From Desulfotruncus arcticus DSM 17038 (lineage in GTDB: Bacteria; Bacillota; Desulfotomaculia; Desulfotomaculales; Desulfallaceae): a stretch of DNA of 64,000 nt. Numbering within the stretch: position 1 is the stretch's first letter; every line of letters begins with the position of its first letter. Positions 53,045 to 63,268 of the stretch are shown here, in pieces. A program made the position numbers and the translations under genes. The notes under the pieces were generated by a model. That model did no database searches, was not told where the DNA came from, and saw nothing but the letters and a program-made list of their open reading frames with translations. The DNA is taken from positions 62,001 to 126,000 of the forward strand of contig NZ_FOOX01000012.1 of the NCBI RefSeq assembly GCF_900113335.1, written 5' to 3'.

Positions 53045-53326
53045 TTGTGTCCTGATGATCAACATTCACAGTGTAATGAGGGAGATGGTTGCAATTTACG
53101 AGATATACTGAACATCCTGCTTAAGCTTCCAGCAGAATCGCTTTGGATGTACTATCAGAATTTTGATCCGCATATAGACTTATGCAAGGAGAAAAATATT
53201 ATTAACGCGCTAAATTGCGATTTTGAGTCTGTCTTGTATGTGCTCTTACGCATCTTTTATGAGTTAAACAGTGAAAGGTGCTTGTTTTTCCCTTGTCCCT
53301 CGGGGATAAACAAAGCATCTCCTTGA
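53045..53326 (+). CDS. Small cysteine-containing hypothetical ORF, possibly a relic
   Basis: A 93-codon frame (LRDILNILLKLPAESLWMYY, PHIDLCKEKNIINALNCDFE) with no ribosome site. It stays open upstream into the toxin-antitoxin promoter region, so the true start, if any, is unclear. I do not recognise a family. The composition is protein-like, so it may be the remaining part of a lost gene. Confidence 0.3.
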   Translation: MCPDDQHSQCNEGDGCNLRDILNILLKLPAESLWMYYQNFDPHIDLCKEKNIINALNCDFESVLYVLLRIFYELNSERCLFFPCPSGINKASP

Positions 53327-53372
53327 TTAATCCAAATAATAATCCCGTTAAAGTTATTTGAAAAGGTATCTT

Positions 53373-53822
53373 CTATGATAATTTTATTAGGAATTCGCAT
53401 ACATCGTCACCCCTGCCAATCGAACGTTTAATCTCAACCTGTACCGTTTTTTTCGCTGCTTTGGAAAAAACCATCTCCATCATTCCCTGAGAGCAATAGC
53501 ATTGGACAGGATGAAGATCGATCATTCCCGAACGAACAAGCGGGCAGCCACATTCGTAGAAGGTGCCTCGGACTATATCCCCTTCAAATTCCCATCTTCC
53601 TTTCAGGTTCCGTTTCTCTCGCAGAGTATTCCAACCATTTATAAGATCTTCAGTTGTAGCTATTTTATTTCTCAAATAGCTTTCACATAATGAGAATAGG
53701 TCTGAAGCGCACTGCATACCAGCTGGTTTCATAATTGCGGCTTGCAAATCTTTACCGAGTTGGTCAATGCTTTCGTGCAACCCTGTTATCCACCTTTTGT
53801 TTTTGTCAATAGGCATATGCAT
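53373..53822 (-). CDS. ATC-hydrolase/V4R-like small protein, partner of the lyase
   Basis: A protein of about 149 residues. Its C-terminal half reads FYECGCPLVRSGMID, CYCSQGMMEMVF, VQVEIKRSIGRGDDVCEF, the cysteine-rich pattern of the family that includes L-2-amino-thiazoline-4-carboxylate hydrolases and V4R-like domains. It begins right at the stop of the sulfur-amino-acid lyase gene and is co-transcribed with it, which fits a role in cysteine or thiol chemistry. A TTG at 53828 is an alternative start. Confidence 0.6.
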   Translation of the reverse strand: MHMPIDKNKRWITGLHESIDQLGKDLQAAIMKPAGMQCASDLFSLCESYLRNKIATTEDLINGWNTLREKRNLKGRWEFEGDIVRGTFYECGCPLVRSGMIDLHPVQCYCSQGMMEMVFSKAAKKTVQVEIKRSIGRGDDVCEFLIKLS

Positions 53823-53824
53823 AG

Positions 53825-54964
53825 TCAATTGCTGCTCCCTTCAAGGGCCTGCTCCAAGTCTTGGATAAGATCGCTGGCGTCCTCAATTCCTACCGAGAGC
53901 CTCAATAAAGCGTCGGTAACCCCGATTCGTTCCCTCTCGGCGGCAGACATTTTCGCATGTGAGGTAACCGCCGGAGCACAAATAGTTGACTCCACACCTC
54001 CCAGGCTCACCGCTGGACTGATCAGGCGAAGCCGCTTGACAAATTTTGAGGCGTCCAGTTGTCTCTTGTCCAATTCAAAGGATAACATGCCGCCATAAGC
54101 CTTCATCTGTGATTTGGCGATTTCATGGCCGGGGGAATCGGGCAAACCGGGGTAATGCACCCTGCTTACACACTGATGTCCTTTGAGGAATCGGGCGATC
54201 CGCATAGCGTTCTCCGACTGGCGACCGACTCTCAAAGCCAGTGTTTTCAGACTTCGCTCAAGTAAATAGCAGGTCATGGCGTCAAGACTGCCACCCAGGT
54301 GCCGCGCCAAGGTGCGCACTCGCTCCGTTTTCTTTCGTGAAGTCACTACCAGGCCGCAGCACATATCGCTATGCCCACCCAGGTACTTGGTACCGCTGTG
54401 CACGATGATGTCTATACCGAGTTCGATGGGATTCTGATTCATCGGAGAGGCAAAGGTATTATCAATGATCGTTGTGATTTCCCGCTCCCTGGCAAACGCC
54501 GCCACTTTTCGAATGTCGATAACGCTCAGCAGGGGATTTGTCGGAGATTCGATTACGATTACCTTGGTGCGCTCCGTAGCCGCTGCGCATATTGATTCGG
54601 CGTCGGTTGATGCGAAAGAGTATCCAATCCCGATCCTTTGGAATTCACCGGTTGCAAAAGCGTGTGTTCCTCCGTATAACTCGTCCATCAACACGATATG
54701 GTCACCTGAGCCGGCAAACGAGAGAATCGCGGTGCTCATCGCCGCCATCCCCGAGCTGAAAACAACCCCGTCTTCGGCTCCCTCAAGGGCACATACCTTT
54801 TTCACAACCGCATCCTGGTTGGGAGTATTGAAGTAGCGCGGGTAGGGAGTGTCGTCCCGGTCCAAATAGTCAAAGGCCGAAGAGGTGAAAATCGGCGTAT
54901 TGATTCCCCGTGTTACGCCGTCCCGGTAGCTGCCGCTGTGTACGCATTGGGTTTCTTTTTTCAT
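53825..54964 (-). CDS. Cystathionine gamma-lyase / methionine gamma-lyase-family PLP enzyme
   Basis: A 379-residue Cys/Met-metabolism PLP enzyme. The PLP lysine is in SGTKYLGGHSD, with SSGMAAMSTAIL and YPRYFNTPNQ at the N-terminal side and SLGGVESTICAPA near the C-terminus. The family includes cystathionine gamma-synthase, cystathionine lyases and methionine gamma-lyase; I cannot separate them by sequence alone. GGAGAGG precedes the ATG. It leads an operon with the ATC-hydrolase-like gene. Confidence 0.9.
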   Translation of the reverse strand: MKKETQCVHSGSYRDGVTRGINTPIFTSSAFDYLDRDDTPYPRYFNTPNQDAVVKKVCALEGAEDGVVFSSGMAAMSTAILSFAGSGDHIVLMDELYGGTHAFATGEFQRIGIGYSFASTDAESICAAATERTKVIVIESPTNPLLSVIDIRKVAAFAREREITTIIDNTFASPMNQNPIELGIDIIVHSGTKYLGGHSDMCCGLVVTSRKKTERVRTLARHLGGSLDAMTCYLLERSLKTLALRVGRQSENAMRIARFLKGHQCVSRVHYPGLPDSPGHEIAKSQMKAYGGMLSFELDKRQLDASKFVKRLRLISPAVSLGGVESTICAPAVTSHAKMSAAERERIGVTDALLRLSVGIEDASDLIQDLEQALEGSSN

Positions 54965-55252
54965 AGATAATCCTCTCCTCGTACTTGTAATTAATACCTA
55001 TTTCGTTAATTGGGAAAAAAACCTTTATTTTGCTTCAAAACATCCTTAGTATGTTATTGGGCGCAGCATGTTTGGATACCGGTTAAGGTTTGATTCAATC
55101 TATTATTTTTCGCTCTATTATTTTTATTGCCTCCTTCGCAGCATCCCGGGCAGCAAAAAAGTCATTTCCTAATGTTAAGGTGAATCCAAAAGTTATAAGA
55201 AATTAGCATTACAGGGTTATAATTACAGTAAAAAAGGTGAGGATTAAAAACA
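54965..55252. other. Intergenic region
   Basis: It holds the promoter of the lyase operon and of the methyltransferase. A short minus-strand open stretch (FFAARDAAKEAIKIIERKI, 55095-55185) looks like another gene end, not recognised. Confidence 0.4.
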
Positions 55253-55996
55253 TTGGCTATTAAGCAACATTATGATAACTTCCTGGCGAAATATTATTCC
55301 TGGATGTTCGGTGAATTTGACCTCAAGGTTAGGGAAAATATAGACTTATTTAAGGAATTTAAGCTAACTCCCTGCTTGAGCGGGCGTGCCCTCGACCTGG
55401 GTTGTGGTTCCGGGTTCCAATCTATAGCTCTGGCGACCCTTGGATTTAAAGTTCTCAGCATTGATTTGAGTTCGGTGCTGGTCACTGAACTGCGGGAAAG
55501 GTCAGTGAACTGTGATATTCAAGTTGCTCAGGACGATATTATTAACTTTCCGCGGTACCTTCAATGCGAACGAGTTGAAATTGTTGTTTGCATGGGTGAT
55601 ACTTTAACCCATTTGGAGACCTTTGATAAAGTTGTGGATTTACTCGAGAAAGTCTATCAAAGCCTTGAGAATAGCGGTAGTTTTATTTTAACCTTTCGGG
55701 ATTATGGGGAAGAGCTTAATGGTGTAAACAGATTTATTCCTGTCCAAAGTGACGAGAATAGAATTTTGACTTGTTTCTTAGAATACCAATCCGGACATAT
55801 AAATGTTTATGATATTATTTATACAAAAACTGAAATGGGATGGAAAATGACTGCTAGTAGTTATAAAAAACTTCGAATAGGTGTAGATTGGGTGAAAGAA
55901 AAGTTGCAAAAACTAGGTTTCCATTTATCCTATTGTGAATTGAGGAAAGGTTTAACTACCTTGGTTGCAGTGAAACAAAGTTGGAAACAAGGGTAG
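55253..55996 (+). CDS. Class I SAM-dependent methyltransferase
   Basis: A 247-residue methyltransferase with motif I ALDLGCGSGFQSIALA at about residue 46, VLSIDLSS as motif post-I and CMGDTLTHL further on. The substrate is unknown, probably a small molecule. It uses a TTG start preceded by GGTGAGG. It is monocistronic and AT-rich. Confidence 0.87.
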   Translation: MAIKQHYDNFLAKYYSWMFGEFDLKVRENIDLFKEFKLTPCLSGRALDLGCGSGFQSIALATLGFKVLSIDLSSVLVTELRERSVNCDIQVAQDDIINFPRYLQCERVEIVVCMGDTLTHLETFDKVVDLLEKVYQSLENSGSFILTFRDYGEELNGVNRFIPVQSDENRILTCFLEYQSGHINVYDIIYTKTEMGWKMTASSYKKLRIGVDWVKEKLQKLGFHLSYCELRKGLTTLVAVKQSWKQG

Positions 55997-56084
55997 ATAA
56001 TAATATATAATCAATTTTCCTTTTAATTTGAAATTTAGCCGGTTTTCTATTTTAAGAGGATGTTCGAAAAGATCGCTCTCAGGC

Positions 56085-56165
56085 ATGGTCCCTCCGCGCC
56101 CTTCTATCTGATCTCGTAAGTCCCGGGCGATTTCAGCAGCTGCCACGCCGGTGACAGGACCGGTA
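56085..56165 (-). pseudogene. DapF-like 3-prime fragment
   Basis: The minus strand reads PVTGVAAAEIARDLRDQIEG, parallel to the last residues of the DapF-fold protein at 8757-9620 (PVTGVAEGKIAQDLRDQVEK). Only about 25 codons remain. Confidence 0.8.
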
Positions 56166-56233
56166 TGCTAAGGTATATAAATTAGCCCTGGGAATTACAG
56201 AGGCAATGAAAATGATGCTAAAGATAATATCCT

Positions 56234-56306
56234 TTGGTTGTTTCAGAGGAACCGGGCAAAGCGTACCGTGAAATAGCAGAGCGGGATATGCGGGAGTTGA
56301 TTGCCG
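56234..56306 (+). pseudogene. OYE gene internal fragment
   Basis: Starting near GTTTCAGAGGAACCGG, about 70 bases match codons for SEEPGKAYHEITDQDIREL of the OYE gene at 49881-50972 with few changes. Unrelated sequence lies on both sides. Confidence 0.8.
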
Positions 56307-56350
56307 GCACTCATACACTCGACCCCGGACGATTTCCATTAGGGTGACGG

Positions 56351-57730
56351 TTACAAGGGGAGAATAACCCGAACTTCCGTCCCCTGTCCGGGTGCACTGT
56401 CAATGATTAGCTGTCCCCGGTGCAGTTTAACGATTTCATCACAAATGGATAAACCAATTCCGCTGCCTGCCGACGCTGTTCCCTTGTAAAATTTTTGTTT
56501 CACTTTGGGCAGTTCCGTTTGTGGAATACCGTTTCCGGTATCGGCTATCCTGATTTGGATTTGCTCATCCCCGGCCCGGGCGCTAACCCTGACAGTTCCT
56601 CCGGAAGGGGTAAATTTAAAAGCATTATCCAACAAATTGATGAAGACTTGTTTCAACCTGTTGGAATCAGCCTTAACCACCGGTAAATCCTGCGGAGTTT
56701 CGCATAACAGGTTAATTCCCTGCCGCCGGGCTCTGGGATTTAATTGTTTTACGATGGAGTCCAACAGTTCCGGCAGGTAAACCGTATCCTGTTGCAGGGT
56801 AATTTTCCCCGCAGACAGTCTGGAGAAATCCAACAGTTCATCTACCAGCAGGGTTAGCCGGTCACTCTCTCTTTCAATAATGCTCAGCCCGTCGTTTAGC
56901 TCAGCCATGTTTTTTAATCCTCCGGACCTGAGGGTCACCGCCCATCCTTTTATGGATGTTAACGGGGTGCGCAGCTCATGGGAGATGGACGCAATAAACT
57001 GGTTTTTCAATTGATCGTAACGTACTATTTCTTCCGCCATGTAATTTAACGTATCGGCCAGCTTACCCACTTCGTCGTCATATTTTTTGACAGCCCGGGC
57101 ACTAAAGCGGCCTGCGGCCATTTCCCCGGCCACCCGGGTAATTTTCTCCACCGGACCGGTGATGGTTGTAGACAACAGCACGCTGACCGCTGTGGCCAGG
57201 ATCAGCACCAGCAGTCCCGTAACAATCAGTATTAAGGCTATATTCTTAACGACTCCGTGTATCCCGGTGAGGGATGTTACAAAGCGAACTGCTCCCACCA
57301 CCTGGGCACCGGATTTCAGGGGATAGGCCACAGACATGGCGGGTTCGCCGGTAACCGGCAGGTTGCCTTGCCACTGACCCAATTCTCCCGCTAGGGCCCT
57401 TTGGGTATCGGCAAAAAGCGGGTTTGGGGCAGTTGGTGCGCCCTGTGAGTCGGCCAGTACCACTCCCGGGGCGTTGATAATTTGCACCTGGGCCGCGGTG
57501 GTTGAGGAAAAAATCTCCAAAAGAGCCCCGGCTTCTCTTGCCAGATCTTTATCGGACAGATAACGTCCGTAAAAACTGCCCGCTACCTCTGCTTGTTTTT
57601 TAAGTATATCCTGTACATTATCATAATAATATTGCCTGACCCCCAACAGCAAGAAGGTGTCCATTATGAGTACCGTGAGTAAAATCACCAGCAGGTAGCT
57701 GCCGACCAATCTTTTTTTAATGCCCTGCAA
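56351..57730 (-). CDS. Membrane sensor histidine kinase (HAMP-HisKA-HATPase)
   Basis: A 459-residue kinase. Two membrane helices bracket an extracellular sensor of about 130 residues (first helix from VGSYLLVILLTVLIMD), then HAMP (about 185-240), HisKA with the histidine in SISHELRTPLTSIKG and HATPase with NLLDNAFKFTPSGG, DTGNGI and GSGIGLSIC. It has the PhoR/ResE-type layout. A TTG at 57730 after AAGGAGG is the likely start, overlapping the end of the regulator gene. Its partner is the OmpR-type regulator just upstream. Confidence 0.9.
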   Translation of the reverse strand: MQGIKKRLVGSYLLVILLTVLIMDTFLLLGVRQYYYDNVQDILKKQAEVAGSFYGRYLSDKDLAREAGALLEIFSSTTAAQVQIINAPGVVLADSQGAPTAPNPLFADTQRALAGELGQWQGNLPVTGEPAMSVAYPLKSGAQVVGAVRFVTSLTGIHGVVKNIALILIVTGLLVLILATAVSVLLSTTITGPVEKITRVAGEMAAGRFSARAVKKYDDEVGKLADTLNYMAEEIVRYDQLKNQFIASISHELRTPLTSIKGWAVTLRSGGLKNMAELNDGLSIIERESDRLTLLVDELLDFSRLSAGKITLQQDTVYLPELLDSIVKQLNPRARRQGINLLCETPQDLPVVKADSNRLKQVFINLLDNAFKFTPSGGTVRVSARAGDEQIQIRIADTGNGIPQTELPKVKQKFYKGTASAGSGIGLSICDEIVKLHRGQLIIDSAPGQGTEVRVILPL

Positions 57731-58430
57731 TTTTATCCTCCTTCCGCCAACGGTAACCAAGCCCCCATACGGTTTCAATATAAGCCGGCTTGGCAGGGCT
57801 GTCCTCGATTTTTTCCCGCAACCTCCTGATATGTACGTCTACGGTCTTGGGATCGCCGACGAAATCTTCACCCCAGGCCAGATTCAACAATCGGTCACGG
57901 CTTAAGGCCCGGTTGCCGTTTTCCAGGAAAATCTTTAACAGGCAGTACTCCCGGGGGGTCAGGTCCAATTTCCGGTTATTTTTGTAGATGCGCCGGGCTT
58001 TGTCATCAAGTCGGAAGGGACCCTGGCAGAGAATTTGACTGCTTGCCGGCTGGACTATTTGCATCCGCCTGAGCACGGCCCGGATTCTGGCTACCAGTTC
58101 CAGCGGGTTGAATGGTTTTATTACATAATCGTCTGCCCCCAACTCCAGCCCCATCACTTTATCCATATCCTGACTACGGGCCGTCAGCATGATCACCGCT
58201 ATGCCGGGAGACTCGACCCGCAGCCGGCGGCAAACTTCAAAACCGTCCATACCCGGCAGCATGATATCCAGCACCACCAGGTGAGGCTGGAATGTCTTAG
58301 CCCTGGCCAGGGCTTCTTCCCCGCTGGCAGCCTCCATAACCTGAAATGAATTTCGTTCCAGGTTAATGAGAATAAACCGGCGGATGGATTCTTCATCTTC
58401 CACCACGAGAATTCTTTCCTGCCCCTCCAT
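57717..58430 (-). CDS. OmpR/PhoB-family response regulator
   Basis: A 237-residue regulator with a receiver domain (ILVVEDEES, the phospho-acceptor aspartate in VVLDIMLPGMDG, conserved Lys in DDYVIKPF) and an OmpR winged helix (LTPREYCLLKIFLENGNRAL, VDVHIRRLREKIE). ATG 58430 is preferred over longer readings, with GAGGTGAAACA upstream. It forms a two-component system with the overlapping kinase gene. Confidence 0.93.
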   Translation of the reverse strand: MEGQERILVVEDEESIRRFILINLERNSFQVMEAASGEEALARAKTFQPHLVVLDIMLPGMDGFEVCRRLRVESPGIAVIMLTARSQDMDKVMGLELGADDYVIKPFNPLELVARIRAVLRRMQIVQPASSQILCQGPFRLDDKARRIYKNNRKLDLTPREYCLLKIFLENGNRALSRDRLLNLAWGEDFVGDPKTVDVHIRRLREKIEDSPAKPAYIETVWGLGYRWRKEDKIAGH

Positions 58431-58458
58431 TGTTTCACCTCGCTTATGAAAAATGGAA

Positions 58459-58496
58459 AACCTGTGTAAAAAGTTCACTGCTTTTTACACCAGGTT
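58459..58496. repeat. Stem-loop just upstream of the response regulator
   Basis: ACCTGTGTAAAAAG and CTTTTTACACCAGGT pair with one bulge around a 7-base loop. It could be a leader hairpin or the operator of the two-component system. Confidence 0.55.
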
Positions 58497-58546
58497 TCCC
58501 CTGCTAAAATTTGCATTAGCAACCGGCTATTTAATTAAGAAGACTT

Positions 58547-58578
58547 GGTTCAGGTGGGGTTTTGACCCCATCTGAACC
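58547..58578 (-). terminator. Hairpin after the lipoprotein gene
   Basis: GGTTCAGGTGGGGT and ACCCCATCTGAACC form a 14-base stem (one wobble pair) with a TTTG loop, 70 bases downstream of the lipoprotein stop. The T-run after it is weak. Confidence 0.55.
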
Positions 58579-58646
58579 TTGGTCGCACTTATTTCGAGCT
58601 TACAGGCTGTCTGAAGATAAACTTCCGGCTGATTACTTGTCACAAG

Positions 58647-59921
58647 CTATAACTTTTCTAAAGCGCGTTGCACCATTGGCTGCTGTGAATAGCCGGAGTA
58701 GTTGTACCGTTTTTCGTCCTGTTTAATGATCTCCAATGATTTTTCGTAAGCAGCTTTAGCCTTGTCAGTTTCCTTTAAGCCCGCATAGCTTTGCCCCAAA
58801 TTAAAGTAGGCCATGCTTAGGTTGCCGTTTCCCTGCTCCAATACTTCGGCCGCATTGGTTAAGGTTGATCTGGCCTCCTCATATTTACCCAGCTTGTTCA
58901 GGGCTTCTCCCTTCACTATAAGCCAGTGTGAGTTCTTGGGGGCGTCGGATTTTATAGCTTCGCCTTCGGTGATGGATTTCAAGGCGTCTTCGGCTAAATT
59001 GGCCTTTACCTGGATACGGGCCAGGTTATACCAATAAAATGGATCTTCGGGTATTTCCTTGACGTTCTCCCGGTAGAAAGCGACGACTTTCTTATAATAA
59101 TGGGGGTAAAGATCTTCGGCGGGCGCCCATCCTGTATCCGAGCCAAACTTTTCCCAGCGCAATACTGCACAACCGGGATAATAGTGTTCTTCTCCGGAAT
59201 CAGAATTATAGACTTTTTCTCCGCGGGAATCAAGGTGGTGCCACAGGGCCAGAGCTGCCTTTTTGCCGGTATCTTCCTGGTCGGGTGCATTGAGGACATC
59301 CATTTTTTCATAACCCCTGCTAGATTCCTCCATAAGTGTCAGGGTGCCTTGCCATTGCCCGTTTCTAATCTCATTCCCGGCGGCGTCAAAAGCCACACCG
59401 CCCCCGCCACCCGACTCGTTGCCCTGCCAGGCAAAGATGTCCAGGCCACAGTGTTCCACGCCATTCGCATTTTGGGGGTCCATTGCCCAACCCAGCAGCA
59501 GTTCCGGCCGGCCGTCCCCGGTGATATCGGCAAAGCTGGCATGGTCTAGAGCAATTCCCAACGCCTCGTTTAGCTCCCAGACTTTTTGCCACTTGTTTTG
59601 CTGTTCCTGTAACAGAACCGCTCCCAATTCGCCGGGGTTTTGCCCCACGCGGTAGGTGGCCAGCAGTTCGGCCTTACCATCGCCATCCAGGTCCCGCTGC
59701 TGGATGGACTTGGTCCCGCCGGGATTTTTCGGCGTTTCCAGCTTGGCTCCGGACGGCAAAAACTTTTGCACCACGGTTTTTAACGGGTCGCTGTCCAGGG
59801 TTTGCGCGCCGGCCAACTGGGGCGCCATAATCGTACTTTCCGGCGACGGCAACATCGAGCAGCCGCTGACCAACAAGCCCCCTGATAATAGCAACCCTGA
59901 CAGCAATAGTTTCCAGTTCAT
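58647..59921 (-). CDS. TPR-containing lipoprotein with FG-GAP-like repeats
   Basis: A 424-residue secreted protein. The signal peptide ends in the lipobox LLVSGC with Cys21. The middle carries calcium-type FG-GAP/VCBS motifs (DLDGDGKAELLATYRVG, FADITGDGRPELLLGW). The C-terminal ~130 residues are TPR helices (WYNLARIQVKANLAEDAL, AYFNLGQSYAGLKETDKAKA). It should sit on the outer face of the membrane. It lies upstream of the two-component genes in the same orientation, so it may report cell-surface state, but no function is shown. Confidence 0.82.
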   Translation of the reverse strand: MNWKLLLSGLLLSGGLLVSGCSMLPSPESTIMAPQLAGAQTLDSDPLKTVVQKFLPSGAKLETPKNPGGTKSIQQRDLDGDGKAELLATYRVGQNPGELGAVLLQEQQNKWQKVWELNEALGIALDHASFADITGDGRPELLLGWAMDPQNANGVEHCGLDIFAWQGNESGGGGGVAFDAAGNEIRNGQWQGTLTLMEESSRGYEKMDVLNAPDQEDTGKKAALALWHHLDSRGEKVYNSDSGEEHYYPGCAVLRWEKFGSDTGWAPAEDLYPHYYKKVVAFYRENVKEIPEDPFYWYNLARIQVKANLAEDALKSITEGEAIKSDAPKNSHWLIVKGEALNKLGKYEEARSTLTNAAEVLEQGNGNLSMAYFNLGQSYAGLKETDKAKAAYEKSLEIIKQDEKRYNYSGYSQQPMVQRALEKL

Positions 59922-60098
59922 ATGTATCCCCCTCTTAACACTATTTTTTCAAACTGACTTTCCGGTACCAGAAGTTACCTTAAGTATAAATCCTTTGAAG
60001 AAAAAAAGGGTTATGGAAGGGTTAAAAATGGTTACTAAAAGATTACACTGAGGCACCATGTCATATTTTTAATTAAGTAAAGTATTAAAAAACAAACC

Positions 60099-60127
60099 TT
60101 GACAGATCTATCCGGCCTTCATATAAT
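60099..60127 (+). promoter_or_regulatory. SigA promoter of greA-lysS
   Basis: TTGACA and TATAAT with exactly 17 bases between, about 170 bases upstream of greA. The long leader contains the hairpin listed next. Confidence 0.9.
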
Positions 60128-60152
60128 GTTATGGATAAAAGCAGAACAATGG

Positions 60153-60185
60153 GCACTGCGAAAAGCTTTTTTTTGCAGTGCTTTT
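60153..60185 (+). terminator. Terminator-like hairpin in the greA leader
   Basis: GCACTGC and GCAGTGC pair around a loop that itself contains a T-run, followed by TTTTAAAA. It lies about 20 bases after the predicted transcription start, so most transcripts could end as a ~50-base RNA. Confidence 0.65.
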
Positions 60186-60299
60186 AAAATAATCTGGAAG
60201 TTTTAACCGCAGCATACTTTATTCTCCAGGTTTTTATAGAATAATTAAAAGCGAATAACATATATTGTTCTGTAAATTGACTTTAAGGAGATAGAATTT

Positions 60300-60773
60300 A
60301 TGACCAACAAGGAAGTTATTCTCACTATAGAAGGCCTGAAAAAGCTTGAGGAAGAACTTGAAAGTTTAAAATCTGTAAAAAGGCGCGAGGTTGCGGCCAG
60401 AATCAAGCAGGCTATTGAATTTGGCGATATTAGTGAGAACTCTGAGTACGAAGACGCCAAAAATGAGCAAGCTTTTATCGAAGGCCGGATTTTAACTCTT
60501 GAAAAAATGCTGCGCAACGCTAAAATAATAGATGATGAAAATCTTGGCACCGAGGTTGTCTCCATCGGCTCCACGGTGCTTTTGCGCGATATGGAATTCG
60601 GCGAGGAATTTAAATGTACCATTGTTGGTTCGGCAGAAGCCGATCCCGGTAATAATAAAATTTCCAACGAGTCCCCGGTGGGCAAAGCCATACTGGGCAT
60701 GCCCAAGGGTGAAACCGTAGAAGTTTCCGTACCGGCCGGGTTTTTGAAATATCAAATTGTTGATATTTTTTAA
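60300..60773 (+). CDS. greA: Transcription elongation factor GreA
   Basis: A 157-residue factor with the N-terminal coiled coil (residues 1-75; [38 protein letters not shown], with the acidic tip residues D and E) and the C-terminal FKBP-like domain ([24 protein letters not shown]). It rescues backtracked RNA polymerase by stimulating transcript cleavage. TAAGGAGA lies before the ATG. lysS follows 43 bases later, as is common in Firmicutes. Confidence 0.97.
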   Translation: MTNKEVILTIEGLKKLEEELESLKSVKRREVAARIKQAIEFGDISENSEYEDAKNEQAFIEGRILTLEKMLRNAKIIDDENLGTEVVSIGSTVLLRDMEFGEEFKCTIVGSAEADPGNNKISNESPVGKAILGMPKGETVEVSVPAGFLKYQIVDIF

Positions 60774-60795
60774 TTTTTTCAGCTAAAGTTTGTGA

Positions 60796-62322
<1,527 letters not shown>

Positions 62323-62332
62323 TGCAGCGATT

Positions 62333-62430
62333 ACAAAAGTCCTGAAACGAAAACTAACGGCTTTAAAGCAAAAGTGATTTACGTATATAGCACTATCGGT
62401 TGATAACTAAATTCTCGTCAGGGCTTTTGT
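62333..62430. repeat. Long-loop inverted repeat after lysS
   Basis: ACAAAAGTCCTGA and TCAGGGCTTTTGT are 13-base arms with one wobble pair, 72 bases apart. It may act as the lysS terminator region, or be a small remnant element. Confidence 0.5.
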
Positions 62431-62470
62431 GTCAAAGCTGTACGTTCTCAATCGGACTAGTGCATTAGTT

Positions 62471-62523
62471 GGGGACATTCCTCCGACCTCAAAGCTATAA
62501 CCCCGGAGAGGAGGTGTGTCCCC
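62471..62523. repeat. REP-like GGGGACA/TGTCCCC hairpin
   Basis: GGGGACA-TT-CCTCC and GGAGG-TG-TGTCCCC form the two arms of a 53-base element. Partial versions of the GGGGACA motif occur elsewhere in non-coding parts of the window (for example 3384, 22023 and 32147). Confidence 0.65.
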
Positions 62524-62627
62524 TATCCTTATTAATGAGTGTTTTACCTAATAAGATATAAACTAATTACATTGCCCAAAAGCGTGTGAGAATTTATATG
62601 TCAAGGCACTAGTGGCATAAACTGTTA

Positions 62628-62656
62628 TTGACAACCCGGGTGCACTATGATAATAT
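62628..62656 (+). promoter_or_regulatory. Promoter of the tRNA cluster
   Basis: TTGACA and TAATAT, 17 bases apart, 60 bases before tRNA-Ile. Confidence 0.75.
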
Positions 62657-62715
62657 TTAAAACCGAGGCGCCAACAAGTTATCCCACCGTATGGGCGGGT
62701 AATGGCAACGGGTCC

Positions 62716-62792
<77 letters not shown>

Positions 62793-62886
62793 CACATTGG
62801 AAATTGGAGTTTGGAAGTTAGAAGTTAGAGATTGAGAATTGAAAATTGGATGTTGGATACTATAAATAGTGTCCGGCCCCGGTTAC

Positions 62887-62962
62887 GGGGGTGTAGCTCA
62901 GTTGGGAGAGCACCTGCCTTGCAAGCAGGGGGTCACCGGTTCGAGTCCGGTCATCTCCACCA
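62887..62962 (+). tRNA. tRNA-Ala (TGC)
   Basis: A 76-base cloverleaf with an encoded CCA: acceptor GGGGGTG/CATCTCC, anticodon loop TTGCAAG, T arm GGTTCGAGTCC. Confidence 0.97.
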
Positions 62963-62965
62963 TAT

Positions 62966-63040
62966 TCCTCGATAGCTCAACGGTAGAGCATCCGGCTGTT
63001 AACCGGAGGGTTGCTGGTTCGAATCCAGCTCGGGGAGCCA
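62966..63040 (+). tRNA. tRNA-Asn (GTT)
   Basis: A 75-base cloverleaf with an encoded CCA: acceptor TCCTCGA/TCGGGGA, anticodon loop CTGTTAA, T arm GGTTCGAATCC. It starts 4 bases after tRNA-Ala, so the tRNAs are one transcript. Confidence 0.97.
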
Positions 63041-63086
63041 AAAAAGAGAGATTAAAGGTTATTAACCTTTAATCTCTCTTTTTTTG
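63041..63086 (+). terminator. Terminator after the tRNA cluster
   Basis: AGAGAGATTAAAGGTTA and its exact reverse complement form a long perfect stem, followed by TTTTTTT; an A-run on the left side would serve as T-run on the other strand. Confidence 0.95.
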
Positions 63087-63220
63087 TGCAATACTATAAA
63101 CAAACCAATATATTGCAGCTGCTCGGCACCAGCGCGCGCAGGGAGTCCGGGAGCATCGGGTACAAGCAGCAGGAGAATTTTTCGGGATAAGACAGGTAAT
63201 AATAAAAATAATTTACTGGC

Positions 63221-63249
63221 TTGAAAAACAATTAATAATATATTATGAT
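63221..63249 (+). promoter_or_regulatory. ctsR promoter
   Basis: TTGAAA and TATGAT with 17 bases between, directly upstream of the CtsR box. Confidence 0.75.
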
Positions 63250-63268
63250 TAAGGTTAGAAAAGGTCAA

